Assembly (NCBI GenBank): GCA_045645245.1
Contig: JAZRIK010000017.1
Span: 1 to 18,693, forward strand
DNA length: 18,693 bases
Source: Scatosoma sp045645245
GTDB taxonomy: Bacteria > Bacillota > Clostridia > Christensenellales > Borkfalkiaceae
Direction of reading: 5' to 3'
Shown: positions 6,709 to 14,190 of the stretch, piece after piece
How positions within the stretch are numbered: position 1 is the stretch's first letter
How the letters are laid out: every line of letters begins with the position of its first letter
Position numbers and translations under genes: made by a program
Notes under the pieces: generated by a model
Database searches by the model: none
The model's input: only the letters and a program-made list of their open reading frames with translations
What the model was told of the DNA's origin: nothing

Positions 6709-7905
6709 ATGCTGACGATTGATAACGTTTATAGAGCAAGCGGCGTACTCAAAGGCGTGGTTAGAAAAACGGACGTACTCTATGCGCCCAAGCTTTGCGC
6801 AGGCACCGACTTATACTTAAAGACGGAAAATTTGCAAATTACCGGTTCGTTCAAGGTGCGCGGCGCATATTATAAAATGAATCGTCTTTCCCAAGAAGAA
6901 AAGGTGCGCGGCGTAGTGGCTTGTTCGGCAGGAAATCACGCGCAGGGGGTTGCGCTTGCGGCGCAAAAAAACGGTATTAAGTCGGTGATTTGTTTACCCG
7001 ACGGCGCGCCCATTTCTAAAGTGGAAGCAACCAAAAGCTACGGCGCGGAAGTGTGCTTGGTAGAAGGCGTTTACGACGACGCATACCAAAAAGCGCTTTC
7101 CTTGCGCGATGAAATGGGCTATACGTTTATTCACCCGTTCAACGACGAAGACGTTATTGCGGGACAAGGTACGATTGCGCTCGAACTTATTGAACAAATC
7201 CCCGATTTAGACGCGGTGATTGTTCCCATTGGCGGCGGCGGTTTGATTTCGGGTATCGCCTATACGATTAAAACGCTGAATCCGCGCGTGAAGGTTTACG
7301 GCGTGCAAGCAAGCGGTGCGCCTTCGATGAAAAATGCCGTGGAGCACGGGCAAATAGAAGAGCTTGCGTCCGTTTCCACGATAGCCGACGGTATCGCTGT
7401 AAAAAAACCGGGGGACATTACGTACGAAATTTGCAATAAGTACGTGGACGGTATCGTGACCGTTTCCGACGACGAAATTTCCGCGGCGATTTTGGCGTTG
7501 ATGGAACAGCATAAACTCGTCACCGAAGGTGCGGGTGCGGTTGCAGTTGCGGCGGCGATGTTTGGTAAAATCGACTTAAAGGGTCAAAAAGCGGTATGCG
7601 TACTCTCGGGCGGGAATATTGACGTGACGATTTTATCGCGCGTAATCAAGCGCGGACTTTTGATGTCGGGCAGAAGCTGTCAGCTTATGATTGAGCTTGT
7701 GGATAAACCCGGACAACTGAAAAACGTGTCGCGGATTATTGCAGACCTTGGAGGCAACGTGACGAGCGTGCATCACGAACGCGCAAACGAAGGGTCGGAC
7801 GTAAACGGCTGTTATTTGCGTATTATTTTGGAAACGAGAAACTTTGAGCATATCGAACAAATTAAAAAAGCGCTTACCGATTTTGGGTTTAAGCTTTTGG
7901 ATTGA
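6709..7905 (+). CDS. ilvA: threonine dehydratase (threonine ammonia-lyase) with C-terminal ACT domain
   Basis: This PLP enzyme deaminates threonine to 2-ketobutyrate, the entry to isoleucine synthesis. The PLP lysine is K49 in ITGSFKVRGAY, SAGNHAQGVA (about 73-82) binds substrate and cofactor, and the glycine-rich PLP-phosphate loop is PIGGGGLISG (173-182). A single ACT domain fills the last ~73 residues (LMIELVDKPGQLKNVSRII...), suggesting amino acid feedback. The ~398-residue, one-ACT architecture is shared by clostridial IlvA and catabolic TdcB-like enzymes; the branched-chain context supports IlvA. The start at 6709 follows AGGAGA (6698-6703). An alternative in-frame ATG at 6673 would add 12 residues (MKSKKPCKQEIN) beginning within the repeated leader motif. 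Confidence 0.93.
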   Translation: MLTIDNVYRASGVLKGVVRKTDVLYAPKLCAGTDLYLKTENLQITGSFKVRGAYYKMNRLSQEEKVRGVVACSAGNHAQGVALAAQKNGIKSVICLPDGAPISKVEATKSYGAEVCLVEGVYDDAYQKALSLRDEMGYTFIHPFNDEDVIAGQGTIALELIEQIPDLDAVIVPIGGGGLISGIAYTIKTLNPRVKVYGVQASGAPSMKNAVEHGQIEELASVSTIADGIAVKKPGDITYEICNKYVDGIVTVSDDEISAAILALMEQHKLVTEGAGAVAVAAAMFGKIDLKGQKAVCVLSGGNIDVTILSRVIKRGLLMSGRSCQLMIELVDKPGQLKNVSRIIADLGGNVTSVHHERANEGSDVNGCYLRIILETRNFEHIEQIKKALTDFGFKLLD

Positions 7906-7919
7906 TAAAACGACCTACC

Positions 7920-7935
7920 CAGGTATGCGATGAAA
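7920..7935 (+). repeat. copy 2 of the CAGGTATGCGATGAAA leader motif
   Basis: This copy is identical over 16 bases to 6663-6678. The bases before it (AAAACGACCTACC) also resemble those before leuB (AAAACCACCCTACC at 4331-4344, followed by AGGTA). The motif again contains ATGCGATGA. The second ATG opens an 11-codon reading frame (7930-7965, MKAKKEQKNGT) that overlaps the ridA start in another frame. Confidence 0.6.
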
Positions 7936-7954
7936 GCGAAAAAGGAGCAAAAAA

Positions 7955-8335
7955 ATGGAACTTAAAAAAGTAGCGACGGATAAAGCGCCTGCGGCAATCG
8001 GACCGTATTCGCAAGCGGTGGTTTGCGGCGAAATGGTATTCACTTCGGGACAAATTCCCATTAATCCCGCAAGCGGAAAAGTGGAAGCGCAAACGATTGA
8101 AGCGCAAACGGAACAGGTGATGAAAAATTTAGGCGAAGTGCTTAAAGCGGCGGGCAGCGGGTATGAGAACGCGGTTAAAACCACTTGCTTTTTGGCGGAT
8201 ATTGCCGATTTTGCTGCGTTTAACAGCGTGTATGCAAACTACTTTACCACCTGCCCTGCAAGAAGCTGTGTGGCGGTGAAGGATTTGCCCAAAGGCGTAA
8301 AAGTAGAAGTAGAAGTGGTTGCGACCATTAAATAA
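7955..8335 (+). CDS. ridA: RidA family reactive intermediate deaminase
   Basis: RidA (YjgF/YER057c/UK114 family) hydrolyses 2-aminoacrylate and 2-aminocrotonate, the enamine/imine intermediates released by PLP dehydratases such as IlvA. At 126 residues it has the normal length. Family blocks are visible: APAAIGPYSQAV (11-22), VFTSGQIPINPASG (28-41), QTEQVMKNLGEVLKAAG, and the C-terminal CPARSCVAVKDLPKGVKVEVE with the conserved Arg that binds the substrate carboxylate. The start at 7955 follows AAAGGAG (7941-7947). It directly follows ilvA, a fitting functional pair, and is the last gene of the branched-chain block; no strong terminator follows it. Confidence 0.95.
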   Translation: MELKKVATDKAPAAIGPYSQAVVCGEMVFTSGQIPINPASGKVEAQTIEAQTEQVMKNLGEVLKAAGSGYENAVKTTCFLADIADFAAFNSVYANYFTTCPARSCVAVKDLPKGVKVEVEVVATIK

Positions 8336-8394
8336 AAAAATGCAAGTTTTTGTGCATAAAAGCGCGTTCGTTTTTGTGCGCAGTCGGGGGTAAT

Positions 8395-9924
8395 ATGATA
8401 GAAATTGTGCGCAATAAAATCGTACAAGTGCGAGAAAACAATAGAATTTTACAAGCGATAGAACGGTTTTTGCAAAGCCGCTGGTTTTTGGTTGCGTTGA
8501 CGGCGTTTATTTCGTTAACGCAAACGTTTGGCTTGGATATGGTTGGGTTCATCGGGCTGGCTTTGCTGTTTGTATATATTTGCATTTTCAGCGAAAATAT
8601 CAATCCTATCGTACCCATCGTTTGTTTGGCGATCTATTGTGTTTCCACGCAAAACGGGCCTTGGACGCAAACATCGAACAATACCGTTGAACTTGGCGAT
8701 ACCGTACCCTTATATTCTTCCACGTTTTTCACCGTACTTCTTTGCGTTGGTATTCCGCTTTTGTTAGCTGCGGCAATTTTCCGTGTGCTCGTTTTCGGCG
8801 AATGTAAAAAAGCATTTACAAAAAACAGCGTATTTATCGGTTTGGCGGTATTGAGTGCGTCCTTTTTGCTGTACGGATTGGGCTCGCCGAGCTGGACGGG
8901 CGACGATTTCTTTTGGGGCGTGATACAAGCGGCAACCTACTTTTTGCTATACGTCTTTTTTGCGTCTTGCGTGGATAGAAAGACGTTTACGCTCGATTAT
9001 ATATCCAACGTAATGCTCGCAGGGTTGGCTTGTATGATTTTTGCGGTAGCGGTAATGTATGTCCGTAAATTTCATTTAGTTGACGGACTTTCACCCACTT
9101 GGAAAGGAATGATGTCATACGGCTGGGGAATGACGAATTCGGTTGGAACGTATATTTCTTTTGTTTTGCCCGGGTGTCTATATAAAATGCATACGCAAAA
9201 AAGATATAGATGGGTTTGGAGTATTGTGTTGGCGCTTGGTATGCTAACTGCCATACTGACTCTGTGTCGTGCTGGTATTTTGACGGCGGCGCTTGTTGTA
9301 ATTGTGGGGTTGACGATTGCCGTTGTTTGCAAAGAAACGCGCAAGCACGCTTTATGGACAATCGGCGTGTATTTTGGCGTAGCGTTAATCGTTGCATTGA
9401 TGATTTGGTTAAGCGGGAATGCTGAACAAATTTTGAGATATTTCTTTGTGAAAACAAACGTGGATTCGTTAGACGCTTTGAGTAGCGGACGAATTCATAT
9501 TTGGGAACGCTATTTAACGCACTTTCCCAAAGATCCGATTTTTGGCGGCGGATTTTTGGTGGATTGGGCTGCGTGGGAAAACTCAAACTTTGTCAAAAGG
9601 AGCGGGGCATTTGCTTTTTACGGCATTTTAGCGCATAACCTTATTGTTCAAACCTTATCTAGCGGTGGTATTGTTGGTATGTTTGCCTTGCTTACGCACA
9701 TCTTTACGCTTGGGAAACGTGCTACTAGAAAGCACTCGTACGCGAGAAGCTTTTTAAGCATTGCGTTGGGTGCATATTATGTTTTGTCTATGATAGATAC
9801 TATCTTCTATATGGCGCATTTCACGTTTTTATATATCGCAATCGTTGTCGCGATTGAAGCGGACGTGAAACGAGTGACGGAGAAAAACAATGAACAAGCA
9901 ATGGACGCAATCGACGAAAAATAA
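8395..9924 (+). CDS. O-antigen ligase/polymerase-like polytopic membrane protein
   Basis: This 509-residue protein is dominated by hydrophobic helices (about ten to twelve, for example near 31-45, 50-66, 110-133, 146-162, 176-191, 205-223, 275-311 and 320-340). It carries hallmarks of the Wzy/O-antigen ligase superfamily: CRAGIL in a membrane helix (about 291-296), a large outer loop with SSGRIHIW (363-370) followed by PKDPIFGGGF (378-387), and HNLIVQTLSSGGIVGMFAL (414-432). Such enzymes polymerise or transfer lipid-linked glycans at the outer membrane face. In a Gram-positive setting this would be a surface polysaccharide or teichoic/lipoglycan polymer; the substrate is unknown. GGGGG (8386-8390) precedes the chosen start. 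The 3' end overlaps the glycosyltransferase gene by 35 bases, so the two are probably one transcriptional unit. Confidence 0.82.
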   Translation: MIEIVRNKIVQVRENNRILQAIERFLQSRWFLVALTAFISLTQTFGLDMVGFIGLALLFVYICIFSENINPIVPIVCLAIYCVSTQNGPWTQTSNNTVELGDTVPLYSSTFFTVLLCVGIPLLLAAAIFRVLVFGECKKAFTKNSVFIGLAVLSASFLLYGLGSPSWTGDDFFWGVIQAATYFLLYVFFASCVDRKTFTLDYISNVMLAGLACMIFAVAVMYVRKFHLVDGLSPTWKGMMSYGWGMTNSVGTYISFVLPGCLYKMHTQKRYRWVWSIVLALGMLTAILTLCRAGILTAALVVIVGLTIAVVCKETRKHALWTIGVYFGVALIVALMIWLSGNAEQILRYFFVKTNVDSLDALSSGRIHIWERYLTHFPKDPIFGGGFLVDWAAWENSNFVKRSGAFAFYGILAHNLIVQTLSSGGIVGMFALLTHIFTLGKRATRKHSYARSFLSIALGAYYVLSMIDTIFYMAHFTFLYIAIVVAIEADVKRVTEKNNEQAMDAIDEK

Positions 9925-11092
9925 GAAACCGCGCGTCGTATTCCCCTTTGTGGAAGCGGGAATGGGGCATATTATGCCTATGCGCTCGATAGCGGATGCG
10001 TTTGAAAAAAAATACGGGGCGTATTGCGATGTGATACGTTCCCGTTTTTATCAGGAAATGGGCGAAAAACCGCTGATACGCTTTGAGCGGAATTTGGCAA
10101 ACGAAGCGAGGAAATACGCGAAAAATTCCGCTTACGGATACTTCAATATGCTGTTGATGGACGTATTTTCGCCTTGGATTTTGCCAAAAGTTATTATGGA
10201 CGTGTACATTCCCGGGGCGGGTAAGGCAGCAAAAGCGTATATGGAAAGCTTACAGCCGGATATGGTGGTGAGTACGCACTGGTCAACCGGCTATTATGCG
10301 GAAAAGCTGAAAAATAAGACGATTACCGTGCAATATATCCCCGATGCCAGAGTAATTCCGCTTTGGCGATACCCCAGCGATTATTTACTCATTTCCAAGC
10401 CGTCGGGCAGGGAAGAGGCTATAAAAAAACATCCCCGCCGTTTTAACGAGAATAACTGTTTATTGACGCCGTTTGCGATTCGCGCGGATGCGTACGATAT
10501 GCCTACGGATAAAAAAATGCAACGGCGTGCGCTGGGGCTTGACGAAAACAAATGCACCGTCGTATTGATGGACGGCGGCTACGGAGTAGGGAAAACGCAC
10601 AAAATCGTGCAAAAGCTTGTCGAGTTGGATTTGCCTCTGAACGTAATTGCCATTTGCGGCGATAACGAAAAGGTCAAAAACGCACTTTCCGCGTTAAAAA
10701 CGGGTAAAAACTTAACGCTGAAGGTGGAAGGAAAATGCAACGCGCTCACCTATTTATCGGCGGCGGACGTATTGATCGGCAAGAGCGGTGCATCGACGGT
10801 TGCGGAAGCGACGTTTTTCGGGTGTGCGATTATCGTGAGTAAATACGCGACGACGATTGAGCGGGATAACGCGAAATATTACGAAAATACGGTTGGAAAC
10901 GCGTTGAAAATATTTAACGTGAACGAGATTGTGCAAACGCTTAAATTTTGGTGCGAAGACGACGAAGAATTAAAAATTTTACAAGCAAACGCACAAAAGG
11001 TGCGCGGGGAATATGGCAGCGAGAAAACGGCGGATTTGTTGTTTTCAATCTTACAAGAAAGGTTTCCGCATTTACAAGAAGTGCAGATATAA
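9890..11092 (+). CDS. MurG/UgtP-like (GT28/MGDG synthase family) glycosyltransferase
   Basis: This is a 400-residue, two-domain GT-B protein. The N-terminal part resembles the MGDG-synthase domain: VVFPFVEAGMGHIMPMRSIADAF (start about residue 16) has the Gly-His loop at 24-27. The C-terminal part has the GT28 nucleotide-sugar signature, with a VIAICGDN strand and AADVLIGKSGASTVAEATFFGCAIIV (about 289-314). Relatives include UgtP, which adds glucose to diacylglycerol to make glycolipid anchors, and MurG. Acting as a membrane-associated lipid glycosyltransferase is therefore likely, but the acceptor is not determined. ACGGAGA (9877-9883) lies inside the preceding gene. The unit ends at the terminator at 11091. 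Its partner, the O-antigen-ligase-like protein, suggests joint assembly of a surface glycolipid. Confidence 0.8.
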   Translation: MNKQWTQSTKNKKPRVVFPFVEAGMGHIMPMRSIADAFEKKYGAYCDVIRSRFYQEMGEKPLIRFERNLANEARKYAKNSAYGYFNMLLMDVFSPWILPKVIMDVYIPGAGKAAKAYMESLQPDMVVSTHWSTGYYAEKLKNKTITVQYIPDARVIPLWRYPSDYLLISKPSGREEAIKKHPRRFNENNCLLTPFAIRADAYDMPTDKKMQRRALGLDENKCTVVLMDGGYGVGKTHKIVQKLVELDLPLNVIAICGDNEKVKNALSALKTGKNLTLKVEGKCNALTYLSAADVLIGKSGASTVAEATFFGCAIIVSKYATTIERDNAKYYENTVGNALKIFNVNEIVQTLKFWCEDDEELKILQANAQKVRGEYGSEKTADLLFSILQERFPHLQEVQI

Positions 11093-11124
11093 AAATATCC
11101 GTGAGAAAATCACGGATATTTTTT
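11091..11124. terminator. bidirectional rho-independent terminator
   Basis: A perfect 14-bp stem (11091-11104 with 11110-11123) has a GAAAA loop. The arms begin with A-runs and end with T-runs, so either transcript ends in a U-tract. It lies between the convergent glycosyltransferase gene and the unknown - strand gene, overlapping both stop codons. Confidence 0.88.
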
Positions 11125-12025
11125 ATAAAAGCGAAACGTATTCGATTTTTCCGTTATTTATATCCACCTCGTATTCGCGCACGTCAAACAGCCGTTCCGC
11201 TTTTTTATAAACGAGTGCGCAAACGTTAGGGGATAGCGTAGGGCTAATGGATATAAAATTGCCTAAATACGCGCGTAGTTTATCCTTTTCTTGCTGCAAG
11301 TTTTCGCTTAAAAGATGGGCATAGTCGATATTCAAAAGCACGCTTTCAAACAGGGCGTAGGCGAGTAAATCATCGGGCGGAGTATCATCATTTTCAGAGC
11401 GCTGTAATAGCGTGCGCTCTGTTTGCACAAGCTGATCTTCTTCTATGCGCCAACGGCAATTTGCGTATCGCCCCAACCGATCGGATAAGGGAATACGCAA
11501 GGATAAAATTTGGTTTTCAAGCTGAAAATCTTGTGCGCTTTCCAACAAAATGCGTTCGGCGGTTTGCGAAAAGACGCCCACCTGCGTTGGCGAGCGCAAG
11601 AGCAATAATTTCTCTTCAAAAAACAGCTCGCAAACATAAAACGACGGGGGCAGGGTTGCGATGAATAGGTTTTTCCCATCGTGGATGGATAAAAAAACTT
11701 CCCCTTGTTTATACACGGTCGCCGTAATATTTTCGCGCTTTTGTTGACAAATCGCCTGCAAAGAACAATCGCTGGGCGGGAAATAAGAAACGTATATTGC
11801 AATACCGTCTTTGAGTAAGTAAATTTCGCAATTTTCGGGCGGGGAAAAGCAAATATCTTCGCGCAGGAAAAAGGAAACGGGGCAACCGTTTTGCGGGGTG
11901 AGCGTAATAAACAATTCATCGGACAAATGCGCGGAAATAAATTTTTCAAAATCGTTGACGATACCAAAATACGCGCCGTTGACGCTCAAAGCGCAAGGGG
12001 TACAGGATAAAAAATAGACTTTCAT
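11123..12025 (-). CDS. unrecognised 300-residue protein
   Basis: I do not recognise this family. The protein begins MKVYFLSCTPCALSVNGAYF and shows no signal peptide or membrane helix, so it is probably cytosolic. The N-terminal ~60 residues (VNGAYFGIVNDFEKF... to PVSFFLREDI) have the alternating pattern of a small beta domain and loosely recall PEGA-like folds; that is speculation. The middle is beta-rich with several cysteines. The last ~90 residues are more charged and helical (LLSENLQQEKDKLRAYLGNF) and end in a strand-like VDINNGKIEYVSLL. No Shine-Dalgarno precedes the ATG; TATAAG at 12032-12037 ends six bases before it, so a leaderless message is possible. It is convergent with the glycosyltransferase gene and divergent from the Myb-like regulator. 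Confidence 0.75.
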   Translation of the reverse strand: MKVYFLSCTPCALSVNGAYFGIVNDFEKFISAHLSDELFITLTPQNGCPVSFFLREDICFSPPENCEIYLLKDGIAIYVSYFPPSDCSLQAICQQKRENITATVYKQGEVFLSIHDGKNLFIATLPPSFYVCELFFEEKLLLLRSPTQVGVFSQTAERILLESAQDFQLENQILSLRIPLSDRLGRYANCRWRIEEDQLVQTERTLLQRSENDDTPPDDLLAYALFESVLLNIDYAHLLSENLQQEKDKLRAYLGNFISISPTLSPNVCALVYKKAERLFDVREYEVDINNGKIEYVSLL

Positions 12026-12079
12026 ATTTTACTTATATTCTTTTTAATAAAAAAAATGTATAAAATCAAAAAAACCGTC

Positions 12080-12085
12080 TATAAT
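12080..12085 (+). promoter_or_regulatory. -10 element for the Myb-like regulator gene
   Basis: A perfect TATAAT lies 31 bases before the start codon. The -35 position (12057-12062, TGTATA) matches poorly. GGAGGA (12103-12108) is the ribosome binding site, eight bases from the ATG at 12116. Confidence 0.5.
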
Positions 12086-12115
12086 TTGTTCAAGAATTTG
12101 TTGGAGGACAAGATT

Positions 12116-12760
12116 ATGATGAAAATTAACGGTTATACCGAAGAAGAAGCGAAGGGCTTGGTCGAATACATTAAAGAAGGCAAAAGTAAAGGAAAAACGC
12201 TCACTTACCTGTTTGCGTCGTACGGTTTAGAGCAGGGTAGGGCGAAGGGAAGCGTACGCAATTACTACTACGCGCTGATGAAAAATGAAAAAAAGGACGA
12301 GCGCATCGTAAAATTGTTAGAAGGCTCTGCGCTGTCGGTGGAAAAAATTAAAGAATTCACCGAGGAAGAAACGGACGCGGCATTAAAAAATATTTTATTA
12401 GAAAAAAGCAAGGGCGTGTCCGTGCGGCGTGCAATTTGCAACCTTGCCAAGGGCAACGATAAGCTGATGCTGCGCCTGCAAAACAAGTACAGAAACACGC
12501 TGAAAAAAGAACCCGACCGCTTGGTGCAGCTCGCACAGTCGTTGGGGTTAAAGGAAGAAGCGGAGCGCATTCAAGCGCACGCAAACGGGACGGATAAACG
12601 GATTGCGCAAGAAAAACCCATTATGCGCCGCGATTTTTTACGCCGCCGCTTGGAAAACGAAATTAACGCTTTATACGACAGGTTGGCGCAGGCGTTGAAA
12701 GCGGAAAACGAGCGTTTGCGCGAAGAAAATAGAAAATTGAAAGAACAAATGACGAAATAA
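12116..12760 (+). CDS. RsfA/Myb-like DNA-binding protein with C-terminal coiled coil
   Basis: This 214-residue basic protein contains two similar segments that look like Myb/SANT-type helix-turn-helix repeats: YTEEEAKGLVEYIKEGKSKG leading to GSVRNYYYALMK (about 6-55), and FTEEETDAALKNILLEKSKG leading to LQNKYRNTLKK (about 80-135). The first resembles the RsfA-type Myb domain of endospore-forming Bacillota. The C-terminal ~40 residues (RRRLENEINALYDRLAQALK, then AENERLREENRKLKEQ) form an obvious coiled coil, suggesting dimerisation. I chose the ATG at 12116 because GGAGGA lies eight bases upstream; a start at 12056 would include that site. It is monocistronic, with its own -10 and a strong terminator. 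Its targets are unknown. Confidence 0.72.
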   Translation: MMKINGYTEEEAKGLVEYIKEGKSKGKTLTYLFASYGLEQGRAKGSVRNYYYALMKNEKKDERIVKLLEGSALSVEKIKEFTEEETDAALKNILLEKSKGVSVRRAICNLAKGNDKLMLRLQNKYRNTLKKEPDRLVQLAQSLGLKEEAERIQAHANGTDKRIAQEKPIMRRDFLRRRLENEINALYDRLAQALKAENERLREENRKLKEQMTK

Positions 12761-12770
12761 CTCCTTGAAA

Positions 12771-12816
12771 ATATAAAAACACGGAAAATGTTTGCGCTTT
12801 TTCCGTGTTTTTATAT
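12771..12816 (+). terminator. rho-independent terminator after the Myb-like regulator
   Basis: A perfect 18-bp inverted repeat (12771-12788 with 12799-12816) has a 10-base loop. The core ACACGGAAAA/TTTTCCGTGT is followed by a T-run inside the right arm. It insulates the TetR-ABC operon promoter, which starts 10 bases downstream. Confidence 0.9.
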
Positions 12817-12825
12817 AAAAAGCAC

Positions 12826-12854
12826 TTGACAACACACCCTTTCTATGATAAAAT
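12826..12854 (+). promoter_or_regulatory. sigma-A promoter of the TetR-ABC operon
   Basis: TTGACA (12826-12831), a 17-base spacer, then TAAAAT (12849-12854). The predicted transcription start near 12861 falls in the direct repeat that may be the operator. Confidence 0.85.
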
Positions 12855-12860
12855 AACAGT

Positions 12861-12884
12861 TGATATATAACAAATGATATATAA
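12861..12884 (+). promoter_or_regulatory. candidate TetR operator (direct repeat)
   Basis: TGATATATAA occurs twice (12861-12870 and 12875-12884), 14 bases apart, covering the predicted start of transcription and ending at the Shine-Dalgarno AAAGGAGG (12883-12890). The ATATAT cores are themselves palindromic. Autoregulation by the TetR protein is inferred from position. Confidence 0.5.
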
Positions 12885-12895
12885 AGGAGGCGCTT

Positions 12896-13459
12896 ATGCC
12901 ACCGAGAGTAAAAATAAACAAGCAAGAGATTATACAAACGGCAATAGAAACGGTTAGAAGAAAGGGTGCGTCGGCGTTAAACGCGCGGAATCTTGCGCAG
13001 GAGCTGGGGTGCTCCACACAGCCGATTTTTTCCAACTTTAAGACGATGGACGATTTGCAAAAGGACGTTGTGTCGTGTGCATACGAGCGGTATTTATCGT
13101 TTATCCAAAGGGAAGTGGAAAGTGAAAAATATCCCGTTTATAAGGCGTTTGGTATGGCGTATATCCGTTTTGCGGAGCAAGAAAAAGAGCTTTTCAAACT
13201 ACTTTTTATGTGTGATAAAAAGGGCAGGGAGCTTTTGCCCACGCAAGATTTTCAAGCGTCGGTAGAGATGATTATGCAGGCAAACGCACTCACGAAAGAG
13301 CAGGCGGAGCTGATGCATTTGGAAATGTGGGCGTGCGTACACGGCATTGCCACGATGCTCGCCACTTCGTTTTTGTCGTTCGATTGGGAATTGATTAGCC
13401 GTATGCTCACGGACGTTTATCAGGGTGTTCGTGCGATGAATATCGGCAAAAGGAGCTAA
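12896..13459 (+). CDS. TetR-family transcriptional regulator
   Basis: The protein has 187 residues, typical of TetR regulators. The N-terminal DNA-binding domain is clear: INKQEIIQTAIETVRRKGAS (7-26), then the helix-turn-helix NARNLAQELGCSTQPIFSNF (29-48) and the following MDDLQKDV helix. The C-terminal ~125 residues are helical, as expected for a ligand-binding and dimerisation domain (EKELFKLLFMCDKK, then the MHLEMWACVHGIATML helix). The start at 12896 has an excellent AAAGGAGG five bases upstream. It is the first gene of an operon with an ABC exporter, two bases before the ATPase gene, so it most likely represses this exporter until a toxic or signal ligand binds. The ligand is unknown. 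Confidence 0.92.
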   Translation: MPPRVKINKQEIIQTAIETVRRKGASALNARNLAQELGCSTQPIFSNFKTMDDLQKDVVSCAYERYLSFIQREVESEKYPVYKAFGMAYIRFAEQEKELFKLLFMCDKKGRELLPTQDFQASVEMIMQANALTKEQAELMHLEMWACVHGIATMLATSFLSFDWELISRMLTDVYQGVRAMNIGKRS

Positions 13460-13461
13460 CC

Positions 13462-14190
13462 ATGTATGCGATTAAGATAGAAAATTTGACAAAACGCTAT
13501 AAAAATATCGTAGCGGTTGACGGCTTGTCGCTGTGTGTAGAGCAGGGGGAATTACTCTCGTTGCTTGGCGTGAACGGCGCAGGCAAAACCACTACGATAA
13601 AAATGCTGTCCTGTTTAACACAGCCCACGAGCGGGGACGCGTACTTGCTTGGGAAAAGCATTTGTAAAGATAGTGCGGCGGTAAAAGCGATGATTGCGGT
13701 ATCCCCGCAGGAAACGGCGATTGCGCCCGCTTTGTCCGTAAAAGAAAATTTAGAGCTGATGTGCGGAGTGTTTGGGTTTACCAAAGAAAAGCGCAAACAA
13801 AAAATAGACGAATTGACTGACCTGCTCGATTTACAAAGCGTGCTGAATAGAAAAGCGGGAAAGCTTTCGGGCGGCTGGCAAAGACGGTTGAGTATTGCAA
13901 TGGCGCTTGTGAGCGAGCCGAAAATTTTGTTTTTAGACGAGCCCACGCTTGGCTTGGACGTTTTGGCACGGAGCGATCTTTGGGAGATTATTCGCGCGCT
14001 CAAAGGGAAAGCGACGATTATTTTGACCACGCATTATATGGAAGAAGCGGAAGCGCTTTCCGATAAAGTGGCAATTATGAAAGACGGAAAATTAATGGTT
14101 TGCGAAAGCGTGCAAGAAATAAAAGCGCGTGCGGGAACGGACGATTTTGAGCAGGCGTGTATCCGTATCGTAAAGGGGGTGGCAAGATGA
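13462..14190 (+). CDS. ABC-2 type exporter, ATP-binding subunit
   Basis: A 242-residue ABC ATPase with all core motifs: Walker A GVNGAGKTT (36-44), a Q-loop near SPQE (81-84), signature LSGGW (135-139), Walker B ILFLDEP (155-161), a D-loop LGLD and the H-loop His in TTHYMEEAEAL (H191). The sequence is of the CcmA/DrrA-like drug-export type. AAGGAG lies upstream in the end of the TetR gene. The stop overlaps the permease start as ATGA (14187-14190), indicating translational coupling. It energises the neighbouring permease at the inner face of the membrane; the substrate, perhaps a drug or antimicrobial peptide, cannot be read from sequence. Confidence 0.94.
   Translation: MYAIKIENLTKRYKNIVAVDGLSLCVEQGELLSLLGVNGAGKTTTIKMLSCLTQPTSGDAYLLGKSICKDSAAVKAMIAVSPQETAIAPALSVKENLELMCGVFGFTKEKRKQKIDELTDLLDLQSVLNRKAGKLSGGWQRRLSIAMALVSEPKILFLDEPTLGLDVLARSDLWEIIRALKGKATIILTTHYMEEAEALSDKVAIMKDGKLMVCESVQEIKARAGTDDFEQACIRIVKGVAR

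Noticed and set aside
14157..14186. Upstream start for the ABC permease
   Set aside because: It extends into the ATPase gene without a ribosome site; the ATGA overlap at 14187 with AAAGGGGGTGG upstream is the better start.
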